The position numbers were made by a program, and so were the translations under genes. A model generated the notes under the pieces. The model saw nothing but the letters and a program-made list of their open reading frames with translations, had not been told where the DNA came from and searched no databases. From an uncultured Mesonia sp. (GTDB lineage Bacteria; Bacteroidota; Bacteroidia; Flavobacteriales; Flavobacteriaceae), in assembly GCA_947499595.1 (NCBI GenBank), contig CANMOY010000008.1, positions 1-64,000 of the forward strand: a DNA stretch of 64,000 nucleotides. The letters are read 5' to 3'. Shown here in pieces: positions 51,018 through 58,866 of the stretch (its first letter is position 1; each line of letters begins with the position of its first letter).

Positions 51018-52259
51018 TTGAATTTCGAATTTTTTATAAGTAAGCGCCTTATCGGTGCTAAAGATTATAAAAGTAGTATATCTGCACCAATTATTAAAAT
51101 AGCGGTTACTGCAATTGCAGTAGGAGTGGTTATGATGTTGGTTGCCGTAGCTACAGGTGTGGGGCTACAGCAAAAGATCCGCGATAAAATAGCGGCATTT
51201 AATGGGCATGTTAAAATAAGCAGTATTAATAATACAGATGCACAGATTTCGGTTATTCCTATCGATAAGCATCAAGAGTTTTACCCCGATTTTAATCAAA
51301 TTGAAGGTATAAAACACATTCAGGCGGTGGCTACCAAATATGGGGTCATACGTACCGCCGAAACTTTTGAAGGAATTGTAGTTAAAGGGGTAGGCCAAGA
51401 TTATAACTGGACGTATTTTGAAGAGTATTTGGTATCTGGAAGGTTGCCGCAATTTAAAGCAAACTCACCCAATAGTAAAGAAATTCTAATCTCTTCTTAT
51501 CTGGCAAAGCGATTGAAGTTTGAGTTAGATGATCAAGTGGTGGTCTATTTTATGAATGATGAAAATCAAAAACGACCTCGCTTAGTCGCTTTTGAAGTGG
51601 TAGGAATATACAATTCTGGCTTTCAGGAATTTGACGAAACTTTTTTACTAGCCGATATTACCCAAATACAACGTTTAAACAAATGGGATGCTAATCAAAT
51701 AGGATATTTTGAGGTGTTTGTAGATAACTTTAAAGAGCTTCCTCAAAAGGGAAGAGCAATTTATGAACACATTAGTTCTTTCTTAGATGCCGTGAGCATT
51801 CAGCAAGAATATGCTTCAATTTTTGAATGGTTGGCCTTATTTGATTTTAATATCGGACTTATTATTGGAATTATGATTTTGGTCTCAGGCATTAATATGA
51901 TAACAGCTTTACTGGTACTCATACTAGAAAGAACCCCCATGATTGGAATGCTTAAAGCCTTGGGCGCAACAGATTGGAGTATCCGTAAAATATTCCTTTA
52001 TAACGCCGCCTATTTAATACTAAAGGGTTTATTTTGGGGTAATGTAATTGGTATTGGTTTGTTGCTTATTCAAAAACATTTTAAGCTGATTGCCCTCAAC
52101 CCAGAAACCTATTATGTTACCGAAGCACCTGTATTTTTAAATTGGAATTACGTTGTACTAATAAATTTTGGTACACTTTTACTTTGTTTATTTATGCTTT
52201 TAATACCTAGTATATTAATTGCAAGAATAAACCCGGTGAAGGCGATAAAGTTTGACTGA
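51018..52259 (+). CDS. LolC/FtsX-type ABC transporter permease
   Basis: A 413-residue MacB/LolC-type membrane protein. One N-terminal helix (about 25-50) is followed by a periplasmic domain (50-265) and three helices (about 270-300, 325-350 and 375-400), with GMLKALGATDWSIRKIF as the coupling-helix motif. The start is a TTG; 51018 gives the conserved NFEFFISKRLIGAKDYKSS beginning and a leader of about 20 nt, whereas TTG 50997 would sit on the transcription start. It probably moves lipoproteins or similar cargo; its ATPase is not nearby. Confidence 0.88.
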   Translation: MNFEFFISKRLIGAKDYKSSISAPIIKIAVTAIAVGVVMMLVAVATGVGLQQKIRDKIAAFNGHVKISSINNTDAQISVIPIDKHQEFYPDFNQIEGIKHIQAVATKYGVIRTAETFEGIVVKGVGQDYNWTYFEEYLVSGRLPQFKANSPNSKEILISSYLAKRLKFELDDQVVVYFMNDENQKRPRLVAFEVVGIYNSGFQEFDETFLLADITQIQRLNKWDANQIGYFEVFVDNFKELPQKGRAIYEHISSFLDAVSIQQEYASIFEWLALFDFNIGLIIGIMILVSGINMITALLVLILERTPMIGMLKALGATDWSIRKIFLYNAAYLILKGLFWGNVIGIGLLLIQKHFKLIALNPETYYVTEAPVFLNWNYVVLINFGTLLLCLFMLLIPSILIARINPVKAIKFD

Positions 52260-52371
52260 TTTTTGCCTCTCGCTTAAAGCGGATTTAAATTGTCAAATTC
52301 TTATTTTTATAAGATTTTAAACCTATTTTGTTAAGCATTTATTAGAATTTTATTACTCGTAATATGTTTCT

Positions 52372-52379
52372 TACCTTTG
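52372..52379 (+). promoter_or_regulatory. -7 box TAnnTTTG for the cysteine synthase gene
   Basis: TACCTTTG lies 19 bases before the ATG at 52399. Confidence 0.6.
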
Positions 52380-52398
52380 CAGCCGAAAAAATTGCACG

Positions 52399-53379
52399 AT
52401 GGATTATAAAAACAATATATTAGAAACCATAGGAAATACCCCATTGGTTAAAATAAATAAATTAGCTGCCGATATTCCTGCTTTGGTTTTGGCAAAGTAT
52501 GAAACTTTTAATCCGGGTAACTCGGTAAAAGACCGTATGGCAGTGAAAATGATTGAAGATGCCGAAAAAGAAGGAAAAATAAAACCAGGAGGTACTATAA
52601 TTGAAGGAACCTCAGGAAATACAGGTATGGGGCTGGCTCTAGCTGCAATTGTAAAAGGTTACAAAATGGTTTGTGTAATTGCAGATAAACAAAGCAAAGA
52701 AAAGATAGATATTTTACGCGCCGTGGGGAGTGAGGTGGTTGTTTGCCCCACCGATGTAGAACCAGACGATCCTCGTTCTTATTATTCTACTTCTAAGCGT
52801 TTAGCCGAGGAGACTCCTAATTCGTGGTATGTAAACCAATATGATAACCCCAGTAATGCCAAAGCGCATTATGAAAGCACCGGACCAGAAATTTGGAAAC
52901 AAACCGAGGGTAAGGTTACGCATTTTGTAGTTGGAGTGGGCACGGGAGGTACTATTTCGGGAGTTGGTAAATACCTTAAAGAACAAAATCCCGATGTTAA
53001 GGTTTGGGGTATAGATACCTATGGTAGCGTTTTTAAAAAATACCATGAAACCGGTATATTTGATGAAAAGGAGATCTACCCGTATGTTACCGAAGGAATT
53101 GGCGAGGATATTTTACCTAAAAATGTAGACTTCTCAATTATTGATGGTTTTACCAAAGTAACCGACAAAGATGCTGCTGTATATACTCAAAAATTAGCTA
53201 AAGAAGAAGGCATGTTTTTAGGAAATTCTGCAGGTGCCGCTATGAAAGGCTTGTTACAGCTAAAAGAACATTTTACTAAAGACGATGTGGTGGTAGTATT
53301 GTTTCACGACCATGGGAGTCGCTATGTAGGTAAAATGTTTAATGATGATTGGATGAAAGCCCAAGGTTTCCTAGACTAA
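52399..53379 (+). CDS. Cysteine synthase / cystathionine beta-synthase family
   Basis: A 326-residue PLP enzyme. The PLP lysine is in NPGNSVKDRMAVKM, the substrate loop is EGTSGNTGMGLAL, and the phosphate-binding loop is GVGTGGTISGVGKYL. Because the sequence is nearer CysM/CBS than CysK and lacks a C-terminal regulatory domain, either O-acetylserine sulfhydrylation or serine-homocysteine condensation is possible. It is a single gene with its own promoter and terminator. Confidence 0.9.
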   Translation: MDYKNNILETIGNTPLVKINKLAADIPALVLAKYETFNPGNSVKDRMAVKMIEDAEKEGKIKPGGTIIEGTSGNTGMGLALAAIVKGYKMVCVIADKQSKEKIDILRAVGSEVVVCPTDVEPDDPRSYYSTSKRLAEETPNSWYVNQYDNPSNAKAHYESTGPEIWKQTEGKVTHFVVGVGTGGTISGVGKYLKEQNPDVKVWGIDTYGSVFKKYHETGIFDEKEIYPYVTEGIGEDILPKNVDFSIIDGFTKVTDKDAAVYTQKLAKEEGMFLGNSAGAAMKGLLQLKEHFTKDDVVVVLFHDHGSRYVGKMFNDDWMKAQGFLD

Positions 53380-53398
53380 AAAATTAAAATACTACATT

Positions 53399-53427
53399 AA
53401 ATCCTGCCGAAAGCAGGATTTTTTTAT
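53399..53427 (+). terminator. Terminator of the cysteine synthase gene
   Basis: Stem AAATCCTGC/GCAGGATTT with loop CGAAA and a run of seven T. Confidence 0.9.
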
Positions 53428-53444
53428 TAAATAAATTACAACCC

Positions 53445-55541
53445 ATGAATAAATATTTGTATTGCATATTCGTATTATTACTCAGTTTAAATCCGCTTTT
53501 AGCTCAAGATCAATTAAATACAGATAAGAGTCTGTTCGTTGAATTAGATCTTAAAAATCCGAGTAGGGAGATTAATGATGCAGTAGCTATGCTACAAGTG
53601 AGTGGAGGAGTAGCCCCTTATACGTATTATTGGAGCAATAAGGAAACTTCTATGCAAGCCACTAAATCTACAGGATTAATTGAAGGTATGTCTCATCACG
53701 TTCGTGTAGTAGATAGTCAAGGTAATGAAGTTACCAAAACCTTTAAAATCCCCGCCCAATCGATTACCGAAATTTTTAACAGCAAGGTACAACCTGCCGT
53801 TGATGTATTGGCGAGTATTCTTTTTTGGGATCCTTTTGCTAGTTTGGGCGTATATGACCCCGTGGTTTACACCCAACATGAGCGTATTGGCATTCCTAAT
53901 TGGGATGCCACAACGCAGTCTGCCTATACCTTGAAAACTTGGTTGGTAGACGAAGGTGAATCCGTTAAAACCGGAGAAAAGATAGCAATAATACAAAGTG
54001 ATAGCAGTAAAGAAATTCCGGTTTTTGCTAGTGTAAACGGTAGTTTAGAACATAAAGTAGGTGTAGGGGAAGTAATCTACAATCCAGATGATCAAAAAGA
54101 TGTGATACAAGCCAATGCGCACATTTTGGCACGCATCGTATTTGAAGAGCCACGACCTTTATTGCATAATAATGGAGAGGTAAGAACCAATACCATTCCG
54201 TTTATTGTGATTTGGCTTATTTTAGGAAGTATATTTTTCACCTTTCGTTTGGGGTTTATCAACATCAGTGGTTTTAAGCATTCCATTGATCTAGCAAGAG
54301 GTAAATATGACAATCCCGATGCACCGGGAACTATAACCCACTTTCAAGCCATGGCAACAGCCGTATCGGCTACCGTTGGATTAGGAAATATCGCAGGTGT
54401 GGCAGTGGCCATATCTTTGGGAGGAGCCGGAGCAACTTTTTGGATGTTTCTAGCTGGTTTTTTTGCGATGTCACTAAAATTTGTTGAATGTACGCTAGGG
54501 GTAAAATACCGATTTATCAATAAAGAGGGGCGTATATTTGGTGGACCTATGAATTACCTGCGTTACGGTTTAGAAAAGAAAAACCTAAAAGGTCTTGGAA
54601 AATTCTTGGCAATTCTATTTGCTGTACTCGGGGTAGGTGCCTCTTTTGGCGGAGGAAATATGTTGCAATCTAACCAGGCCTTTAAAATAGTATCAGAACA
54701 ATTACCTTTCCTGCAAGGTCACGGCTTTTGGTTTGGTGTTATTTTTGCCCTGCTAATAGGTGCTGTTATTATAGGTGGTATAAACAGTATTGCCCGAGTA
54801 ACCGGTAGGGTTGTTCCATTTATGGCGGCGGTTTATATTATTGGTTGTTTAATTGTTATTGGTGTGCATATTGAAAATATAGGCGGAGCATTCGCAGCTA
54901 TTTTTAACGGTGCCCTTTCTGCCGATGCGCTCAAAGGCGGATTTATTGGCGTATTGATTATTGGCCTACAACGAGCTGCATTCTCTAGTGAAGCAGGAGT
55001 AGGATCGGCAGCTATTGCCCACAGTGCCTCAAAAACAAATACTCCCATCGCCGATGGTTTTACCTCATTAGTAGAGCCATTTATAGATACTATGGTGGTG
55101 TGTACTATGACCGCGCTAGTGCTTATCTTTTCGGGAATGCACGAGAGAACAGGCTTAGGTGGGGTAGAGCTAACCTCAGACGCTTTTGGTAGTGTAATTT
55201 CTTGGTTCCCAGCAGTATTGGCTTTTGCTGTTTTCTTATTCGCTTTTTCAACAATGGTCTCTTGGTCGTATTACGGAATGCGTTCATGGACCTACCTTTT
55301 TGGTAGAAGCAAACAATCTGAACTTGTTTTTAAAGTATTGTTTTTAGTTTTTGTAGTGCTCGGAGCTTCAGTAAGTTTAGGGGCGGTGTTAACCTTTGCC
55401 GATATGATGATTTTGGCCATGTCTTTTCCTAATATTATCGGGTTGTATTTATTATCATCGGAGGTTAGAGCAGATTTAAAATTGTATTTAGCCCAACTCA
55501 AGAAGGGTGAACTTTACATAAACCCTAAGTTTAGGGAATAA
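53445..55541 (+). CDS. Na+/alanine-type symporter with secreted SprB-like and lipoyl-like domains (copy 1)
   Basis: A 698-residue composite. A signal peptide (1-21) leads to an SprB-like repeat (about 47-92, GGVAPYTYYWS and HVRVVDSQGNEV). An amphipathic segment VDVLASILFWDPF (about 119-131) precedes a biotinyl/lipoyl-like domain (about 160-215, WLVDEGESVKTGEKIAII), and then a full AGCS symporter core (252-690) with ATAVSATVGLGNIAGVAVAIS. In ordinary AGCS proteins of about 450-550 residues the amphipathic segment and first helix are adjacent, so the lipoyl-like unit appears inserted. The usual lipoyl-Lys context is not conserved. Substrate is probably a small amino acid with Na+. Confidence 0.88.
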   Translation: MNKYLYCIFVLLLSLNPLLAQDQLNTDKSLFVELDLKNPSREINDAVAMLQVSGGVAPYTYYWSNKETSMQATKSTGLIEGMSHHVRVVDSQGNEVTKTFKIPAQSITEIFNSKVQPAVDVLASILFWDPFASLGVYDPVVYTQHERIGIPNWDATTQSAYTLKTWLVDEGESVKTGEKIAIIQSDSSKEIPVFASVNGSLEHKVGVGEVIYNPDDQKDVIQANAHILARIVFEEPRPLLHNNGEVRTNTIPFIVIWLILGSIFFTFRLGFINISGFKHSIDLARGKYDNPDAPGTITHFQAMATAVSATVGLGNIAGVAVAISLGGAGATFWMFLAGFFAMSLKFVECTLGVKYRFINKEGRIFGGPMNYLRYGLEKKNLKGLGKFLAILFAVLGVGASFGGGNMLQSNQAFKIVSEQLPFLQGHGFWFGVIFALLIGAVIIGGINSIARVTGRVVPFMAAVYIIGCLIVIGVHIENIGGAFAAIFNGALSADALKGGFIGVLIIGLQRAAFSSEAGVGSAAIAHSASKTNTPIADGFTSLVEPFIDTMVVCTMTALVLIFSGMHERTGLGGVELTSDAFGSVISWFPAVLAFAVFLFAFSTMVSWSYYGMRSWTYLFGRSKQSELVFKVLFLVFVVLGASVSLGAVLTFADMMILAMSFPNIIGLYLLSSEVRADLKLYLAQLKKGELYINPKFRE

Positions 55542-55552
55542 TTTTTTTGATT

Positions 55553-55906
55553 TTAGGTAACCAAGCGGTCTTTGTGTTGAAAAAAAGCGTAAAGACCGCT
55601 TCCTATTAAATAGCAGCCTACATCTAAAAGGTCTGCCGTATAACGGCTGTTTACCTGCGGTAGATAGCATTCAAAATATAAAGAATAGCCCAACACCAAG
55701 ACCACGAGCATCAAAACCGTAAAACGAAACGAAGGAAAAACAAACTGCATTACACCTTGAATAATACCTAATACAACAGGCATGCAAAGAATATCCATCA
55801 AATGGTTGTTAAAGACAGCAGGTAAACTGTAATGGCTGGCATTGAGTCCTAAATAGATAAGTGCTATCGCGGTACTTACGATCCATAACCTGCGGGTATA
55901 ACTCAT
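55553..55906 (-). CDS. Hypothetical membrane protein, coupled to a 54-aa partner
   Basis: A 117-residue protein with four hydrophobic segments (about 8-22, 35-55, 62-80 and 93-112) and no catalytic motif that I recognise. The start MSYTRRLWIVSTAIALIYLG at 55906 is chosen because its ATG overlaps the stop codon of the upstream small gene as ATGA; a longer reading back to 55966 merely crosses that gene out of frame. It lies downstream of the first symporter on the opposite strand. Confidence 0.65.
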   Translation of the reverse strand: MSYTRRLWIVSTAIALIYLGLNASHYSLPAVFNNHLMDILCMPVVLGIIQGVMQFVFPSFRFTVLMLVVLVLGYSLYFECYLPQVNSRYTADLLDVGCYLIGSGLYAFFQHKDRLVT

Positions 55907-56067
55907 ATTAGTAAAAAAGAAATAAGCCAAGCCAAAAAAGCACCAATAGCCAATACACCACTCCATAAGTAAAAACCAACATCACCTAGAAACCTTAGGA
56001 AGGCATTTGAGCTTTGTCGTAGGCTATTTTTTTGTTTTGATTTTTCTTTTTTAGGTGGGGTTTCCAT
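55903..56067 (-). CDS. Small single-span membrane protein (54 aa)
   Basis: A 55-codon gene read directly from the sequence: it begins METPPKKEKSKQKNSLRQSS, a basic cytoplasmic head, continues RFLGDVGFYLWSG and ends in one hydrophobic span VLAIGAFLAWLISFLLI. Its stop overlaps the start of the next membrane gene by 4 bp (ATGA), strong support for translation. I do not recognise the family. Upstream is a perfect 16-bp inverted repeat. Confidence 0.68.
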   Translation of the reverse strand: METPPKKEKSKQKNSLRQSSNAFLRFLGDVGFYLWSGVLAIGAFLAWLISFLLI

Positions 56068-56088
56068 GCTGCTTTTGTACTGCTTATA

Positions 56089-56124
56089 TTTTAGCCTAAA
56101 AATATACTTATTTTTAGGCTAAAA
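56089..56124. repeat. Perfect 16-bp inverted repeat between divergent genes
   Basis: TTTTAGCCTAAAAATA at 56089-56104 pairs exactly with TATTTTTAGGCTAAAA at 56109-56124, leaving a 4-base loop TACT. It lies 22 bases upstream of the 54-aa gene and 107 bases upstream of the DUF2851 gene. There is no T-tract in the direction of either gene, so it is more likely an operator or a leader hairpin than a terminator. Confidence 0.8.
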
Positions 56125-56230
56125 AAAATGGCAAAACCTACATGTTTATAATTTATTAGGTATCTTTAAGCCTATGTTGTTATAAATGAGCGATTAAAAG
56201 CTATCGGATAGGTTTTGTTTGTCTTGTAAT

Positions 56231-57502
56231 ATGAAAGAAGATTATTTACATTATGTATGGAAATTTAAAAAATTTAATTTCCTAAATCTAAAAACCAGTC
56301 GGGGTCTACCCATTGTTGTTAAACATGTAGGCTGGCATAATGAAGATAAAAGCGGTCCCGATTTCTTTGATGCGAGAATTCAAATCGATGACCAATTGTG
56401 GGCGGGTAATGTTGAAATTCATCTTAAGGCAAGCGATTGGTTTGCACATCATCATCATACTGATAAAGCTTATGATAATGTTATCTTGCATGTGGTGTGG
56501 GAAGAAGATATGCCCGTTTATAGAAGCGATGGTAGCAGTATACCTAGTCTTTGCTTGAAGCATTACGTAAATCTAGAAAGTTTAGAACACTACCAAGAAT
56601 TATCCAGGCAAAAAAAGTTTATCAACTGCGAAAACCTCTTGCCCGATTTTTCAACTTTTATCGTACATAGCTGGCAAGAGAAGTTATACGTACGCCGTTT
56701 AGAGCAAAAAACAGAGTACATTCAACTTTTATTAAAAAACACCAAAAACGATTGGGAAAAAGTTTTGTTTATTCTCTTCGCTAAAGGCTTTGGTCTTAAC
56801 GTAAACGGTTCATCCTTTCAACAGATGGCTGCTAATATTCCATTTAACCTAGTACGTAAAACGCAAAAAGTTCAAGTCCTAGAAGCCTTGTTTATGGGGA
56901 TGTGTAAATTATTAGAAAGTGAGAAAGAAGATGTCTATTATCAAGAACTCCAAAAAGAATTTACATTTCTTCGCCATAAATACCAATTGGTAAGTATTAC
57001 AAACCCCTTGGCATTTTTTAGGTTAAGACCATCTAATTTTCCTAGCATTCGGTTAGCTCAGTTAGCTTATTTATATCAGGATTCGGCCAATTTTTTTAAT
57101 TTACTGATTGAAAAACCCGATATTCAATTATGGAGAGATCTCTTATTTAAAGTTAAAACCAGCCCGTATTGGGAAACGCATTATAATTTTGAGGTCAACT
57201 CCAAAACTAGGGTAAAAAAACTCTCTACTTCTTTCGTAGATTTAATGATCATCAATGTATTGGTTCCCTTTAGCTTTAGTTATCACAAAGCCCGCGGAAA
57301 AGAAGTGGTAGATGATTTGTTTAGCATAATGAGTTCGCTTAAAGCGGAAGAAAATGCTCGTGTTAAAAAATTTAAACAATTAAAGCCAGAAATGGTACAA
57401 AATGCTTGGCATTCGCAATCTTTACTAAGCTTATACCAAGATTATTGTAAAAAACAAAAATGCTTAAATTGTCAAATTGGTGTATCTTTGCTTAACAAAT
57501 AA
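56231..57502 (+). CDS. DUF2851 family protein
   Basis: A 423-residue protein conserved in Bacteroidota and of unknown function. The N-terminal 120 residues contain the hallmark HNEDKSGPDFFDARIQID, WAGNVEIHLKASDWFAHHH and YDNVILHVVWEED, which resembles a nuclease-like alpha/beta arrangement (inference), followed by a long helical part and a C-terminal Cys pair (QKCLNCQIG). ATG 56231 is chosen over an upstream TTG. Its 3' end carries the promoter box of the next operon. Confidence 0.86.
   Translation: MKEDYLHYVWKFKKFNFLNLKTSRGLPIVVKHVGWHNEDKSGPDFFDARIQIDDQLWAGNVEIHLKASDWFAHHHHTDKAYDNVILHVVWEEDMPVYRSDGSSIPSLCLKHYVNLESLEHYQELSRQKKFINCENLLPDFSTFIVHSWQEKLYVRRLEQKTEYIQLLLKNTKNDWEKVLFILFAKGFGLNVNGSSFQQMAANIPFNLVRKTQKVQVLEALFMGMCKLLESEKEDVYYQELQKEFTFLRHKYQLVSITNPLAFFRLRPSNFPSIRLAQLAYLYQDSANFFNLLIEKPDIQLWRDLLFKVKTSPYWETHYNFEVNSKTRVKKLSTSFVDLMIINVLVPFSFSYHKARGKEVVDDLFSIMSSLKAEENARVKKFKQLKPEMVQNAWHSQSLLSLYQDYCKKQKCLNCQIGVSLLNK
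57483..57490 (+). promoter_or_regulatory. Internal -7 box TAnnTTTG for pspC-like/K+ channel genes
   Basis: TATCTTTG overlaps the last codons of DUF2851 and lies 17 bases before the PspC-domain ATG at 57507. Confidence 0.55.
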
Positions 57503-57506
57503 CCCT

Positions 57507-57737
57507 ATGCTTAACCTTATTTATAAAATTCGCTATTATTTTGAACGCAATGGCTTTTATGTAAGCACTCGCCTAGCTGATAGGTTGGGGATAAAGGTTA
57601 AAAGCGTGCGCTTGTTTTTTATTTACCTTTCATTTGCTACTTTAGGAGTGGGCTTTGCTGTTTATTTAACGCTTGCCTTTTGGTTAAAATTAAAGGATTT
57701 AATCTATACCAAAAGAAGTTCTGTATTTGATTTGTAA
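57507..57737 (+). CDS. PspC-domain small membrane protein
   Basis: A 76-residue protein. It starts MLNLIYKIRYYFERNGFYVS and has one amphipathic or membrane helix pair in VRLFFIYLSFATLGVGFAVYLTLAFWLKL, the PspC signature. PspC proteins monitor membrane stress. The ATG at 57507 is preferred to a reading that begins inside DUF2851. Three bases separate it from the K+ channel gene, so the two are cotranscribed. Confidence 0.85.
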   Translation: MLNLIYKIRYYFERNGFYVSTRLADRLGIKVKSVRLFFIYLSFATLGVGFAVYLTLAFWLKLKDLIYTKRSSVFDL

Positions 57738-57740
57738 AAT

Positions 57741-58772
57741 ATGCAAAAAATCTCAACCAAAGTACTTTTAGCTTTAGTTTTACTCGTTGTGATTGTAATA
57801 GGTGGCGTGATAGGTTTTAAGTTGCTTGCCGATTACTCGTGGATAGATGCTTTCTATATGACGGTAATTACCGTTACTACAGTGGGTTTTGGTGAGGTAG
57901 TACCCTTAACGCCAGACCAAAAATTATTTACCGGAATTTACATCATATTGAGTATATCTATTTTTGGATATGCGATATCAACGGTTATTGAATTTATTCT
58001 GAGTACTAACAATATTGGTACTTTAAAACAAAGACGTATGCAAAAAGAAATTTCAGCGTTTACCAATCATATTATAGTGTGTGGCTATGGTCGAAATGGT
58101 AAAGAGGCAGTGCAAAAATTGAGTTCAAATAAAATGAATTTTGTTATAATTGAAAATTCTGAAGAACAACTCGATCAAATCCGCCAAGAGGGTTTTTATT
58201 ATATTGCTGGTGACGCCACCCAAGATGAGGTGTTAGAAATGGCAGGTATAGAAAAAGCAAAAGTGCTTTTGTGCTCCTTGCCCAGCGATGCAGATAATCT
58301 TTTTATTGTACTTTCGGCAAGACAGCTCAATCAAGACCTTACTATAATCAGCCGGTCTACAGATGAAAGCTCAAATAAAAAGCTAAAACTAGCAGGAGCA
58401 GATCAAGTCATTATGCCCGATCGTATTGGTGGTAGTCATATGGCTTCTTTGGTTGTAAACCCAGATTTGATTGAGTTTATGAGCGAGTTGGCAAATATTA
58501 ATGAGAACGAAGAGGTAGAAGATCAAATTTTGGTTAAGAAACTTAACTTCTCTTTATTAGGACGCTCAACGCCTATGAGCATTGCCGAATTAAACCTTAG
58601 AAAAGATACGGGATGCAGTATTATAGGGGTTCACGATAAAACCGGCGGATACACAATAAATCCAGAGGCTGACATGAATTTAGATGAGTTTTCACAATTG
58701 ATAATAGTGGGAAATATGCATCAAATGCGTAAACTTAAAAGCAAATATCCTAGCCTTAATTTTAAAATATAA
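57741..58772 (+). CDS. Two-helix K+ channel with RCK (TrkA) domains
   Basis: A 343-residue channel. Helix 1 (about 8-30), pore loop with selectivity filter TVGFGE (47-52) and helix 2 (about 60-85) form the pore. The RCK_N Rossmann domain has HIIVCGYGRNGKEAV and GDATQDEVLEMAGIEKAK, and an RCK_C/TrkA_C domain lies near 255-340. It would pass K+ under ligand control; related channels respond to Ca2+, nucleotides or cyclic di-AMP, none of which can be assigned here. Confidence 0.93.
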   Translation: MQKISTKVLLALVLLVVIVIGGVIGFKLLADYSWIDAFYMTVITVTTVGFGEVVPLTPDQKLFTGIYIILSISIFGYAISTVIEFILSTNNIGTLKQRRMQKEISAFTNHIIVCGYGRNGKEAVQKLSSNKMNFVIIENSEEQLDQIRQEGFYYIAGDATQDEVLEMAGIEKAKVLLCSLPSDADNLFIVLSARQLNQDLTIISRSTDESSNKKLKLAGADQVIMPDRIGGSHMASLVVNPDLIEFMSELANINENEEVEDQILVKKLNFSLLGRSTPMSIAELNLRKDTGCSIIGVHDKTGGYTINPEADMNLDEFSQLIIVGNMHQMRKLKSKYPSLNFKI

Positions 58773-58866
58773 ACGGGATAGCAAGTACTTTTTCTTTAAA
58801 TAGTAAGCTAAAAATTTAATTTTTTTTTAATATTGCTATCTATTCTATCAAAAAACAAGATATCTT

